A DNA stretch of 64,000 nucleotides, taken from Apostichopus japonicus (taxonomy: Eukaryota; Echinodermata; Holothuroidea; Aspidochirotida; Stichopodidae). Below are positions 50,811 through 61,094 of this stretch, piece after piece (within the stretch, counting starts at the first letter, position 1; every line of letters starts with the position of its first letter). The notes beneath the pieces were generated by a model. The model was not told where the DNA came from and did not search any database. It saw nothing but the letters and a program-made list of their open reading frames with translations. Both the position numbers and the translations under genes were made by a program. The stretch covers positions 8,557,001-8,621,000 of the forward strand of contig NC_092570.1 of NCBI RefSeq assembly GCF_037975245.1. Reading direction: 5' to 3'.

Positions 50811-50963
50811 CTTAAGAATAAAGCGTAATTCCACAAGCTCTGATCCCTGCCCAGCCTCAAAGTGACATTTACAGTTGTGCCTCTCCTGTGTACCTTCCTT
50901 GATGTTTAGCACAAATGTGCAGAAACCTCCCTTGGAAGTGGCGACCCTTCTGAAAGGTATTTC
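50811..50963 (-). CDS. UPA domain exon, C-terminal part
   Basis: 153-bp, phase 0-0 exon, acceptor TCATTTCAG, donor GTAAAG; the other two frames are closed by stops. It encodes 51 residues including EIPFRRVATSKGGFCTFVLN and CKCHFEAGQGSELVELRFIL. Known UPA domains of UNC5 and PIDD end with similar alternating strands before a flexible linker to the Death domain. Position between a UPA-like exon and a linker/Death exon supports the assignment. Confidence 0.75.
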
Positions 50964-51213
50964 CTGAAATGAGAAGATGAGTCTTTAACATTATTTTTGT
51001 AATTACTCACAGGAATGATTGCTATCCTATGGTATAGTGCTTGATACACCAACCTAATGGGAGGATAATGTTTCATGGGCAATTAGTACTAACAAGAAAC
51101 ACAAATCCTCCCAGTCGATATATACTTGCTATTTTAGGGAAACTAAAACCCATTACTCAAACAGCTGATTTGGAAGAGAATTGTACACAGTTTACATTAT
51201 TGACATGCTTTCT

Positions 51214-52102
51214 GGTCACTTCGCCCAAGAACCATTTCGCCCAACTGCCATTTCCCCCAACCAGCCTGGTCATTTCGCATTTCGCCCAACCGGCCTGGTC
51301 ATTTCGCCCAACCTTGTTGGTCATTTCGCCTAACTTTTTTTTTTACTAATATTCAGTGAGAATAATATTACTTGTTCTATTTCACTAGTTCAATTTGATT
51401 TATTTTGGGTTATGTTACTTCGTGGTTGGTAAATAAAGTGAGACCTGCTCGATATAGTCTAAGCAGTTACTTCAGGTATAATGGGAGGATTACACTACTT
51501 TAGGCGGTTACCCATACAATGGAAGTTAATTTATTACACAAACAAAGGGGAATCGGTGTGGAATAATATCACCATTTCTATTTCACTAGTTCAATTTGGT
51601 TTATTAATCCATAGCTATTGTTATGCTTGATGACTTTGGTCAAGGGTTTATCATGTCCGCCAGGCATTAATCAAGGGTATTGTTTATCAAGTTCTACATA
51701 GTGTTCATTTAATGTTATACAAACAAAGGGGAATCGGTCTCCATAAAAACCTTTCAAACCTAACCCCTAAAACACTGATCAAACCTACCGACTAACAATT
51801 CCCGATTGTTTCCTTATTAAATTGAAAAAAAAAAATTAAAATATAAAACCCGTCCGTACTATTGAAGTACTATATTTAATCAGTGTAACCACTGTATCAA
51901 TGTAACCACATGTAATCACATATGTAATCAATTTAACCACGACTTCAAGTTTCCTTAATATTCGGTTCGTATCCCGTAACGTTAACAATTCCCGAAAGTT
52001 TCCTTACTAAAGTATCATATTTAATCAAGGTTGGGTGAAATGACCAGGCTGGTTGGGCGAAATGGTAAGGTTTAGGCGAAATGGTTGTTGGGCGAAGTGA
52101 CC
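51214..52102. mobile_element. Element with inverted GGTCACTTCGCCCAA ends
   Basis: The left end (51214-51340) reads GGTCACTTCGCCCAA, ACCATTTCGCCCAA and repeated CCTGGTCATTTCGCCCAACC. The right end (52024-52102) is the inverse (GGTTGGGTGAAATGACCAGG, GGGCGAAATGG, TTGGGCGAAGTGACC). Flanking TGCTTTCT and TGCTTCCA may be a decayed target duplication. Interior of ~700 bp has no ORF. Unclassified; lies in an intron. Confidence 0.7.
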
Positions 52103-52569
52103 TGCTTCCATTGACATACTTCTGAAGAAAGCTGTTTAAAATCCTTTCGACATTGTATGTCATATCTGCAGTTGCAGATGATATCTTGCCACTTCTTGTG
52201 GATTTGATGCCCTGAAACTGTTTTCCCTTGTACTTAGAGCAAATCAAAATTTGGTGGTAAAGAGGTGCTTTTTACTTCTTTTGCTAGAAAGAAACCAGTA
52301 AGGAGTGTTGAAATGTTACTGAAAAGAATTGATCTGCTCTGACAAAAAATTCATCAGAACTAGGTCTTAGTAGCTGTGTTCACAATCTGATATATGTCAG
52401 CTTAGTTGAAAATTGGGGAAACTTGCACTTTGCCACTAAGTAACTACTTTTAGGTAAAGAAAGTTGGGTTAATTGCAATACTTAAGTATGCACCAGGGGA
52501 CTCAAAAAAACCATATAGCTTTGCCAAAATCAGAACATTCATGTGCTGGCAGAGCTCATATAAAGGTCT

Positions 52570-53409
52570 GTCACGTGTGTGACCTGAAATGAAACAAATT
52601 CTTCAGTTTCTAACAGGGCTGGATAACCATAATTATTCATGTTTCTGCCGTAATGTGTTTCCATTCCAACAAGACATTTCATCTAAATATTTAAATTCTA
52701 AAAATAGCATAATACTACATACGCTAAAAAAATCCAGTCACGTGTGTGACATTGTTGGGTCACGTGCATGACATTCTGAATTTTCATTCCATAATATGCA
52801 ATTTTTGCAATGCAAATGTTGACCCTAGTATTGATCACAGAACAGCACTGATGCTGATATTCCATAGGAAGTACTTTAAAACAGTCTTACTGCCATGGTT
52901 TTCTACTTTGGAGGGTCACATGTGTGACATTTTTGGGTCATGTGTGTGACACTCTGCATTTTCATGGATGCTGCAATTTCATTGGATAAAGCTTTCCTCA
53001 ATTGCATATAACACTGTTGTCATGCCATACACACATGATATAACAACAGGCCAAGCCTACATTGCTGATGCAATTTCATTGGATGGAGCTTTACTCATTA
53101 GCATATTACACTGTTGTCAGACCACACACACATAACAAACCAGTCTGCTAACAATATTTAGTCCATTGAATGCTCAACTTGGGGCTTCATGTCAGTTTGT
53201 CACACACATGACCATAAATGTCACACATATAACCATCAGTCACGTTTGTGATGACTAATTAGAGGCTATTAATTAATCGCAGGAATAATTATTTTACTAA
53301 ATATTTTGCAGAACTAACAGTCTTGAATGAATGGTTGCATATCAAGTGTGGACATCATTATGCACATCAGTTATTAAAACTTTTGCGTTATTTTAGTCAG
53401 GTGTGTGAC
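52570..53409. repeat. Array of GTCAC-N4-GTGAC imperfect palindromes
   Basis: Copies at 52570, 52737, 52759, 52915, 52937, 53199, 53220, 53239 and 53396, each 14 bp; several are exactly GTCACGTGTGTGAC. Two adjacent pairs each start 22 bp apart (52737/52759 and 52915/52937). Between them, about 52970-53050 and 53060-53145 are a ~90-bp direct duplication (TGCAATTTCATTGGAT...). Lies in an intron of the Death-domain gene. Confidence 0.8.
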
Positions 53410-53885
53410 ATCAAAATTATGCAAATTAGCACCCATTATTAACAAAGAATTGAAGATCAGAAACCTTTGTTTTAGGAATGAAATAAATTAACCTACGTTA
53501 AACTGATTCCATGTGATAGTTGATAACTGAGATATTATTTCTAGATACGCATGCAGAAAAAACCAATATACCGTTAAAAACTACAATTTTTGGCTAAATT
53601 AACAATCATGCAAATTTATGCAAATTAGTATGTTATGGTTGTAATTTTAATGAATAAAATATGAAACAGAAAACTTGAGGTAACTCTCTAAAAAAAAAAA
53701 TAACATTTGGTCCCTGATGAATGAACACTGGTTTTTTTCATGCCAGTCTCATTTGCCAGAGAATGAAACTGAGAATTGAACTATCTAAATTATGTGATGT
53801 TTAATAGTTTACACTTCATGAATATTATTGACAAAATATGTAAAATTAAAATATTCAACTTTTGTTTGATGAGAGTCCACTGTAC

Positions 53886-54026
53886 CTTTGTTTTTTCCTC
53901 TTCAGCATCATAGGTCCAATCTGGTGGCTTTATTTTGACAAAATGACATTTCAGGGGCAATTTTCCTTGTTTAAAAAATACTGCAGACTGCTTTACCAAC
54001 ACAGAAACTTCATTTATGCTGACAAT
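53886..54026 (-). CDS. UPA domain exon
   Basis: 141-bp, phase 0-0 exon. The acceptor follows a long pyrimidine tract ending TTTGAAG; the donor is GTACAG. It encodes 47 residues beginning IVSINEVSVLVKQSAVFF and including KLPLKCHFVKIKPPDW, a beta-strand pattern suiting the middle of a UPA domain, then the acidic-basic run AEEEKTK. It lies 5 kb from the previous exon, across the second hairpin-repeat region, and its frame joins cleanly on both sides. An earlier possible acceptor (GTCAG, 11 nt further in) would break the phase, so the TTTGAAG site was chosen. Confidence 0.7.
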
Positions 54027-56639
54027 CTTCAAACAGAGAAGGGAGAAAAGAAGCAAAAATTTGGTAGAAGAAACAGCTTGCAAGATGATACAGATATCAA
54101 TATGTAAACTAGAGCACCAAAAGGCACAGTTGTTCAGACAAGATTTATCATTTGGACAAGTGTGTCTCAATGAATGAACTATTTGGCACCTAAGTGTAGG
54201 TGCCAGCATGTTTTTTAACTCGTCCACCTCCAGAAACTACCTGAAACAACTGAGTCTTTGGCTAGACAGTACATTCGGAGTAGTATTAATGCTTGCTTCG
54301 TCATTCTTTTCACTTTCTCTGAGTTTCAGCTGGACATGTGTATATATTTACAAAGTATTTACTATCTACAATCAGCCAATGGGCATTTTCTATTGAGTTA
54401 ACAAGTATGTGACAGAAATCACACACCAACAGCCCATTGACTTGGTCACACTATATCACACTTGCTTTAGTCGATAAAAGTTACTTGGCTCAGTTATGAC
54501 TTGAAGGGGAAAGTTAATACGCAACCCCTTAATAGAAGTAGCAACCTCCAATTTGGAAACAATATCAGTCAACAGTTAGTTGTAACAAAGTAGTGACGAA
54601 TTATGTCATACGACACATACCACATTATGGAAAGAGGGCAAGCTCAACAGGACCTCAACAGAAGGCTCGCAAAGCCTGGCAATGACCCAATTGATACACA
54701 AATAAAGAATGGTGTCGTGTACAAATACTATAAACAATTTATTTGCGGAACTACTAAAACTTACTATGACATAAACTACTTTAGCACTTCCTGTGCAAAA
54801 AGGAAAATTTATACCACAAAAGCTCACAACATTTCAAATAGAAAGAGTATGACACAAAGTCGTTGAATAAATTTGAAAAATTAACAGCTGGAACTCCATA
54901 ACCTCACACACACAATAATGTGTGTGTGCTAATAAAACAGAAAACGAAAGTTTTTAGTGATTCAGATGCCTAAACATATTCATAGTATGTTAAGCCATAC
55001 ATGTTAATATTCGGGTCATTCCGTGTTCAAATCACTGATGGCTGTTGCTGCAACCCATGAAAATTTCCTATATTTTGTGTATGATTGGAACACCATAAAA
55101 TAAGCATACCCTGAATATTTCATTTGTATTGCTTCACAATTTGCCGAATTTATCCAACTTTGAAATTCCGCAATTTGTCGCCATCATGGCATTTTCTTTA
55201 CTTTCAAGGTCTCATTTCTCAGCAATTAAACATCTTACTACCTTCTATAACAGATGCCTATAATGTCTACCCCATAGAACAGGCATATAAAAATTAGGCT
55301 ACAAAAACATTGTCTTTTGAAGTTAGGTCAACTAAAAAGTGTGAAAATATTCAATTTTTGTATTTTTCACTAAAAAATGTGCTATATTTAGTAATTGCTC
55401 CTAGACCATTGCTTGATGGTACTTGATTCTTTCAGAGGCTACTATGTCTAGTAGAAACAATAAAAAATAATTATTACAATGCTTTCCTATAATATATTTG
55501 CAAGTTGTGCAGTTCCAAAGTTGCTATTTCATGCTGCGATTCAGCATGAGAAAGGGGTTTTGATGCCGTTTTTTTTTTACTAATGTAACCATGTTAGAGC
55601 TCTCAGAATTTAAACTTTAATTGTAAGTATAAAGTTCTTAAATCTTTACAAATTTCAGGGTTGCAGCTTTTCTCAATATAAATTCATGAAGTAAATTGTT
55701 AAATTGCTCTGATGTCTTTGACGGCCAATTACTCAAAACGTGTAACGTTGAAAAAAAATTTTTTAATTTCTTTCTGGAAGAAATATAGTACCACCCTGTT
55801 TGTACAAAACATTTAAGGAGGGTATTTTGCCTTATTTTGAGATGAAAATTCTTCAAAGTTTGGGATTTTTACAAAAAAAAGTTTTTGCCTGTTTTGATGT
55901 TCCACATGTTTTGAGCCTGGGTATTGTACTTTATTGTCATTCAATTCAGTACTGTGCAGATTTTAATGCCATATAAACAAATACTATTTGCAGTGTACTT
56001 GTCTGTTTCTGGTTTAATTCATTAAATTAAAAGACTACTATAAAATGTCAACCAGTACATGTACATTGAGACAGTACATACATGTATGTACAGTGTGTAC
56101 AGTAAATACACTGTAATGGGTGTACAGGTACAGTGTGTATTAGTGTTAAGTTTAAACATAGTCTTCTGGTACTCATTTTCCTTATCCAAATAGATATTTT
56201 AAGTGGAAATTTTTAAAAGATGTCAAACTACAACATACTCCAAAATTTGGTGATTTGATATGGAATAACCCATTCACGAATTTGTTCACACCAAAATGGA
56301 GAGGATTATCAATTGACTAATGCAGCAACATATAAAGAAACGTACAGGAATCAGTTATCATGTTGACAAAGTCTATTTATTGACTTAGTATAACCATAGG
56401 GAAAGCCCCTTCCCTTTAAATACATTACATATGCAGCACCAATGTAGTTTACAAGCTAACCCTGGCTGAGGCTCATACGTGCATGTACCTAAGCTGGAGT
56501 TTTGTAGGAATTTCGTAGGGTTTGACTTCTGCAAACCTTCAATGAGGTTTTGCCTATACCAAATAGTGGAGCAATTTTACTTATCATTTGGATGATCTAC
56601 CTTGCATATTTAATCTCTTTTGAAGGTACAATTCTCCAG

Positions 56640-58980
56640 ATAAAGCATTTTGATATTTTGACATTTGGACCTCTGCTGACTCCCAATGACCTCCACCCAC
56701 AATATTAGGGTTTCTTGTACTCACTATAAGAAAGCCAAATATATTTCTTTTTTATGATCTAATAAGCATGTACAGTATCAATATTTACATCATATTATAC
56801 AAGTACATGTATAAAGCTAATTAGACATGTATACTATTTAAGGGATATCTTATGAAGAATTTTATGTTGAGATTAATATTCATGATATGCACACAATAAA
56901 ATATCAAAGTTGATTGTATGAATGTAGTGTGACAAATCTAATGTACCACTGATGCAAACTGTGGAACATTTGGTTTTTGTCTGTGCTTGAAAGCCATACC
57001 TTGTAATTTGATGAATATTAATGACATAAAGTTGGAGACCTCATGGAAATGTGCTTATTATGTACCAACATACCAGTATCAACCAAATTTTATATTAAGA
57101 CCGCCCAATCATCCATATTCATGAGATGAGAACCAAGAACAATGTGGCATATTTACTCACATGGGCATGTATCTAACAAGTATCACATTGATTGAACTTG
57201 TGGTTGTCGAGATATCGTGTTTTCAGCCGTTTTTGACAATTTTCCAGTAAGCCCCACCCAACAATAATTATGAGGTAAAATTGGTGTTGCAAAGAACATG
57301 TACCTACTATTTAGTTACATGACCATGCCAAGTAATAATCATAATCGGACATATGGTTGCAGAGATATTGACTTTTTAACCAGAAAGCCAATGGGCTTAT
57401 TGTGATTCCCTGCAAATTGAGATTATATTCCCAAGCTTTTGTCATTGTCGATTAAATTGATCAGCAAGGTTATTTCACTGAATGTGGAACTACCTACTAC
57501 ATATGTTAACTTACCATGTTAACAAGCAATATTTAGCAAATATCAACTCAAGCCCTGTCCCCTGATAAATGTGCATAATATCACATTGAAGATACATTAT
57601 GATGTACCCGCTATCTACCAACACCTTCACACATAGTATGCCTCAATTCTGAAATTTTTTACATTTGACCTTGTGACCTCATTAATATTCATGCAATGAG
57701 CACCAAAATCAACGGGGCTCTTCTACTTACCATGGCGCATATATGTGTCAAGTATGACTTCAATCCAACATTCCGTTTCTATTTTTAGCAAAAATAAACT
57801 TAAGCCCCCCCTCTAATAAATATGCATAATATAAACTTGAACATATATCACTATGAACTCACTTTCTAGCAACACATCAATCAATACCAAGTAGGCTATG
57901 AATAAATTCTGACTTTCAGTTGTGGAGTTATTAGCATTTAGAGATTTTCACATTTGACCCGTGACCTCATTATTATTCATGAAATGAGCTCCAAAATCAA
58001 AAGGGTTCATCTACTGACTATGGGGCATCTATGCACAAAGTACAACTTCAATCCAACTTGTTGTTGTTCAGTTACCGTGTAAACAAGCTATTTTAGTGAA
58101 AATAAACTTATGCCCGCCCTCTCATAAATATGCATATAATCAACTTGAACATATATCACCATGTACCCGCTATCTACTGACATATTAAAACTAAGTATAA
58201 ATAAATTCTGACATCTGGTTGCCGAGTTATTATAGCATTTGAAGATTTTTACGTTTGACTCATCATTATTCATGAAATGGGCACCAAAATCAATAAGGTT
58301 CTTCTACTCAGTATGGCGCACCTATGTACACAGTATGAATCCAATTTGTCTTTGTTGAATTATCGTGTTTACAAGCCAAGGGCGTTACACACGCACACTC
58401 ACACACGAATACACACACATATAGACACGCAATCACCATCGCATAGGTTCCTAGTTTGAGCCATCGGACAAGAAATCAAAAGTATTATGGCAGGACCTGC
58501 CCAAACATTAATAAGATGGGATTCAAAAAAAAAAGGGCACATCTGCTCATCATAGGACATCTATCTACCAAGATTCTACTTGTGTTTGTTGTGATATCGT
58601 GTTTAACAAGCTGTTTTCCATGATTTCCCATTATGCCTCACCCAAACATAAATACTAATGAGGCAAACAATGTTGTTGCAAAGAACATGTACTTACTTTT
58701 TTGTTACAACACCATATCACAATGAAATAAATAGGACAGGTATACGGTTGGAGAGATCGTGATATTTTAAGAATTTTATGTTAAGCCCTGCCCACTCATT
58801 GATATTCATGATGTTGGAATTGCAAGCAATAGAGCACATCTACACACCAAAGGACATCTACCTACCAAGTATGAAATTCATTCAACTTGTGATTGTTGAG
58901 ACACAAACACCCACACAAACAAGCATGATTGCAAAGGTTACTGAGCTTTCAGCATCGTAACCAAAAATCACATCTTGACT
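56640..58980 (+). repeat. Hairpin-ended repeats, family 2 (AATATTCATGA units), partly nested
   Basis: Repeated units carry ATTAATATTCATG, GAGCACCAAAATCAA and ACTTCAATCCAACTTG (about 57000, 57690, 57970, 58265). An inner copy seems to start at 57378 with AACCAGAAAGCCAATGGGCT and end near 58450 after a CA-rich run and GCATAGGTTCC. Flanking segments 57240-57375 and 58625-58765 match each other (AAAGAACATGTACYTACT). A second 3' end with a hairpin lies at 58936-58962. Non-coding. Confidence 0.65.
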
Positions 58981-59080
58981 TCTTGATAAATGTAAATAAT
59001 AGCAAATATCAACACAACCCCACCATTTTATCTCCCAGGAATCCAAATGGCGGCCAATATCAATAAGTGAAGATCCTCAC

Positions 59081-59304
59081 CTCTTCACCCCCTGGTAGTT
59101 CCAAGTAATAGCCAACATGAATTTGTGTTATACTTTCAGAGGATGACAAATCTTTAGCAGCATATAACACGATATGTTTGCCTTCAACTATTTCATCGCC
59201 GATGTCAAATTTCTCCCAGCTGAAATTTTTTAATTTGATCACACAATTTCGCTCACGTAGTACATAAGGTGTGTCCGGCTGTGGTCTCCACACAGGCTGG
59301 TTGC
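59081..59304 (-). CDS. ZU5 C-terminal / UPA N-terminal exon
   Basis: 224-bp exon, acceptor TTCTTCAG and donor GTGAGG, in frame with the ZU5 exon. It encodes a segment containing NQPVWRPQPDTPYVLRERNC, a 'FSWEKFDIG' strand, then KHIVLYAAKDLSSSE and VGYYLELPGGEE. The final strand resembles the start of UPA domains ('L-x-V-x-x-Y-x-x-x-D'), and the middle the end of ZU5 ('H-F-T-x-x-x-V'). It ends in phase 0. The domain border inside the exon is approximate. Confidence 0.8.
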
Positions 59305-59527
59305 CTGAAGAATCCAGATGAAACAGAAAGGTATTTTACATTTATTAATGATAATAAAAAGTTCTAATTGGTTGCATTCATATGACATATAGATTGTATT
59401 ATGCAGGAAATAGTCTTTAAAATGCAATGACGGAACACTGTAAGAGGCTGTGTTCTATCATAACTAAACTAACCTATTAGTATAAGTGAAATACATTTAA
59501 AAGCAATACATGTGCATTTAAATATAC

Positions 59528-59851
59528 CTTCTTCATGATGGCTGCTATATATCTTTGCTTTCCATTCACATCCTTTCTTGAGAACCAAGCAGTGAGGCAA
59601 TGTCAGGATTACTGGTTTCAGTAGCTTCAGGTGACTAGGCAGAAGCTCAACCACAACTGATGAATTACTACTGAATGAAAGATCAGAATCACCCTGGAAA
59701 TTATATGGAATAATTCTCATCTGGATTAACTGATCCTTCTCCAGAGCACCAGGAGGTATTTCTAAGCTGACACCGGTACCTGGAAGCTTGAGCACTCCTC
59801 CATCCTTGTTGATCCGAAGCTCCATTTGCAGTGGATTGGAAGGTAAGTTGT
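59528..59851 (-). CDS. ZU5 domain exon
   Basis: 324-bp exon, acceptor TATTACAG, donor GTATAT, entering after phase 1 and leaving in phase 1. It encodes most of a ZU5 domain: the hallmark opening GGVLKLPGTGVSLEIPPGAL corresponds to the 'G-G-L-x(n)-G-V-x-L-x-I-P-x-G-A' signature of UNC5, ankyrin and ZO-1 ZU5 domains. It is followed by IQMRIIPY, VVVELLPSHLKLLKPVILTL and PHCLVLKKGCEWKAKIYSS, where UNC5-family ZU5 domains have the 'SP-x-x-x-C-G-P-x-x-x-x-L-x-x-P-V' and 'L-x-x-P-H-C' strands. Known ZU5 domains are beta-rich and in UNC5B pack against UPA and Death to hold the tail closed. A single exon for most of the domain is a normal arrangement. The call is confident from motif order alone. Confidence 0.88.
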
Positions 59852-61033
59852 CTGTAATATAAATAATCAGAAAAGTTCAGGGATATTCAGCAAGAATATT
59901 TCACAATTTTGTTTTCAGTGAAGAGTGGTCTCCTTCAAGGTCTTTTTCTTTGCTAGTATTTGTAGTATATGAGGACACATCTCATATTGGCTTATTTGTC
60001 AAAAACTATTATTCCTCCATTTATAAAATTGATAATATTTGTTATATATATATTGAAATATTACAACCTCATATGCATTAAAATTTGATCTTTTCTTGGA
60101 TTTATCAGTTTCCAAGTTGATATTGTTGTCACTTAAATAACTAAACACAGAAGTCTGCAAGCTACACTATTACACATAATTATTTATAAATACTCAAATT
60201 AAAATTACTCACAGAGGATTAATTTCTATTGCTATTGTTGTTCAAAGCAAGATTGTTATAAGTATAACGTACAATTCTTTACATAATGCTAACAAACTTG
60301 AAAATGTAATTCTCACCACTACTGTGACAAAACCCTACATCATGCATGCAAGCTAGACAATGATGTGGGTATTTTTGGCTATGATGGCATTCAAGTTCTA
60401 CTCACCAAGGATTTATAAATCTTTTGCACAGTTTAATTTGACTTTCTCAATGTATTAAAGTTGTCACAATAATGCAAGATGTGTCAATCACATATTGCGC
60501 TGTGCATATGTGCCTATGTACATAATAGCATGAATTGGGTAAGTTGGGGTGAACATGATTTCAACTGCTTAACAGTGCATCAGTAGGATGAGAATCAAAA
60601 TAGACCCAGCTCCTCACACATGATTATCAGAAGATAATTCTCAGATTTAAGCCTTGGTTTCTTAATACTAGGAGAACACAAATAGGATTTCATAGGAAAA
60701 TCACCAATAATCTTAGGCAAAAGGAAATAACACTTTTTGGATAGAAGGAAACAGTCTCAAAAGACTAGTATTGTCATAACGTTTTCAAAAGTTGATTGAT
60801 CCTGTGTAATAATATATTTGTGTCTTATTGACCAACCTTTACACATCAGCAGAAATCCAGTAATAAGTGAAGAATTAAATATGTATGCCTGCTTACACTG
60901 TGATTACAGACTATTGTACTTCATCACTTATTCTAGAGTTAACAGGGATTTCTTTGACAATAACAAAGAGATCCTCGTTAATTAAACATTTGAAGTTTCT
61001 AAATGATTGTTCCTATTAATACCAGAAACTCAC

Positions 61034-61094
61034 CAGAGATTGGTTTCGGTGATGATGATTTTGCTGACTTCCTCCCCGGTATTCTAAAATCCAT
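61034..61094 (-). CDS. ZU5-UPA-Death gene, exon 1 of those seen (possible start codon)
   Basis: 61-bp exon with acceptor TTTTAG directly before an ATG, and donor GTGAGT. It encodes MDFRIPGRKSAKSSSPKPIS and ends in phase 1, matching the next exon. The frame has a TAG just upstream inside the acceptor, so the ATG is either the true start, with a 5' UTR exon further up, or an internal Met joined to an unseen upstream exon. The peptide is basic and Ser-rich and looks unstructured. The start assignment is inferred. Confidence 0.6.

Larger units (their letters stand above)
46471..61094 (-). other. ZU5-UPA-Death domain gene (UNC5C-like), gene span
   Basis: Minus-strand gene assembled from seven exons: 61034-61094, 59528-59851, 59081-59304, 53886-54026, 50811-50963, 47859-47969 and 46471-46729. 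All introns are GT-AG and every junction phase matches (1, 1, 0, 0, 0, 0). The exons give about 424 codons in the order short N-terminus, ZU5, UPA-like region, linker, Death domain. Known family behaviour: ZU5-UPA-Death modules form the cytoplasmic tails of UNC5 netrin receptors and the adaptor UNC5CL/ZUD, and signal through the Death domain. No transmembrane segment or extracellular Ig/TSP domain is seen in the window, so an UNC5CL-like adaptor is favoured; N-terminal exons beyond 64 kb cannot be excluded. Introns hold an hAT element, an inverted-repeat element and hairpin-type repeats. The stop codon is not placed with certainty. Confidence 0.85.
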
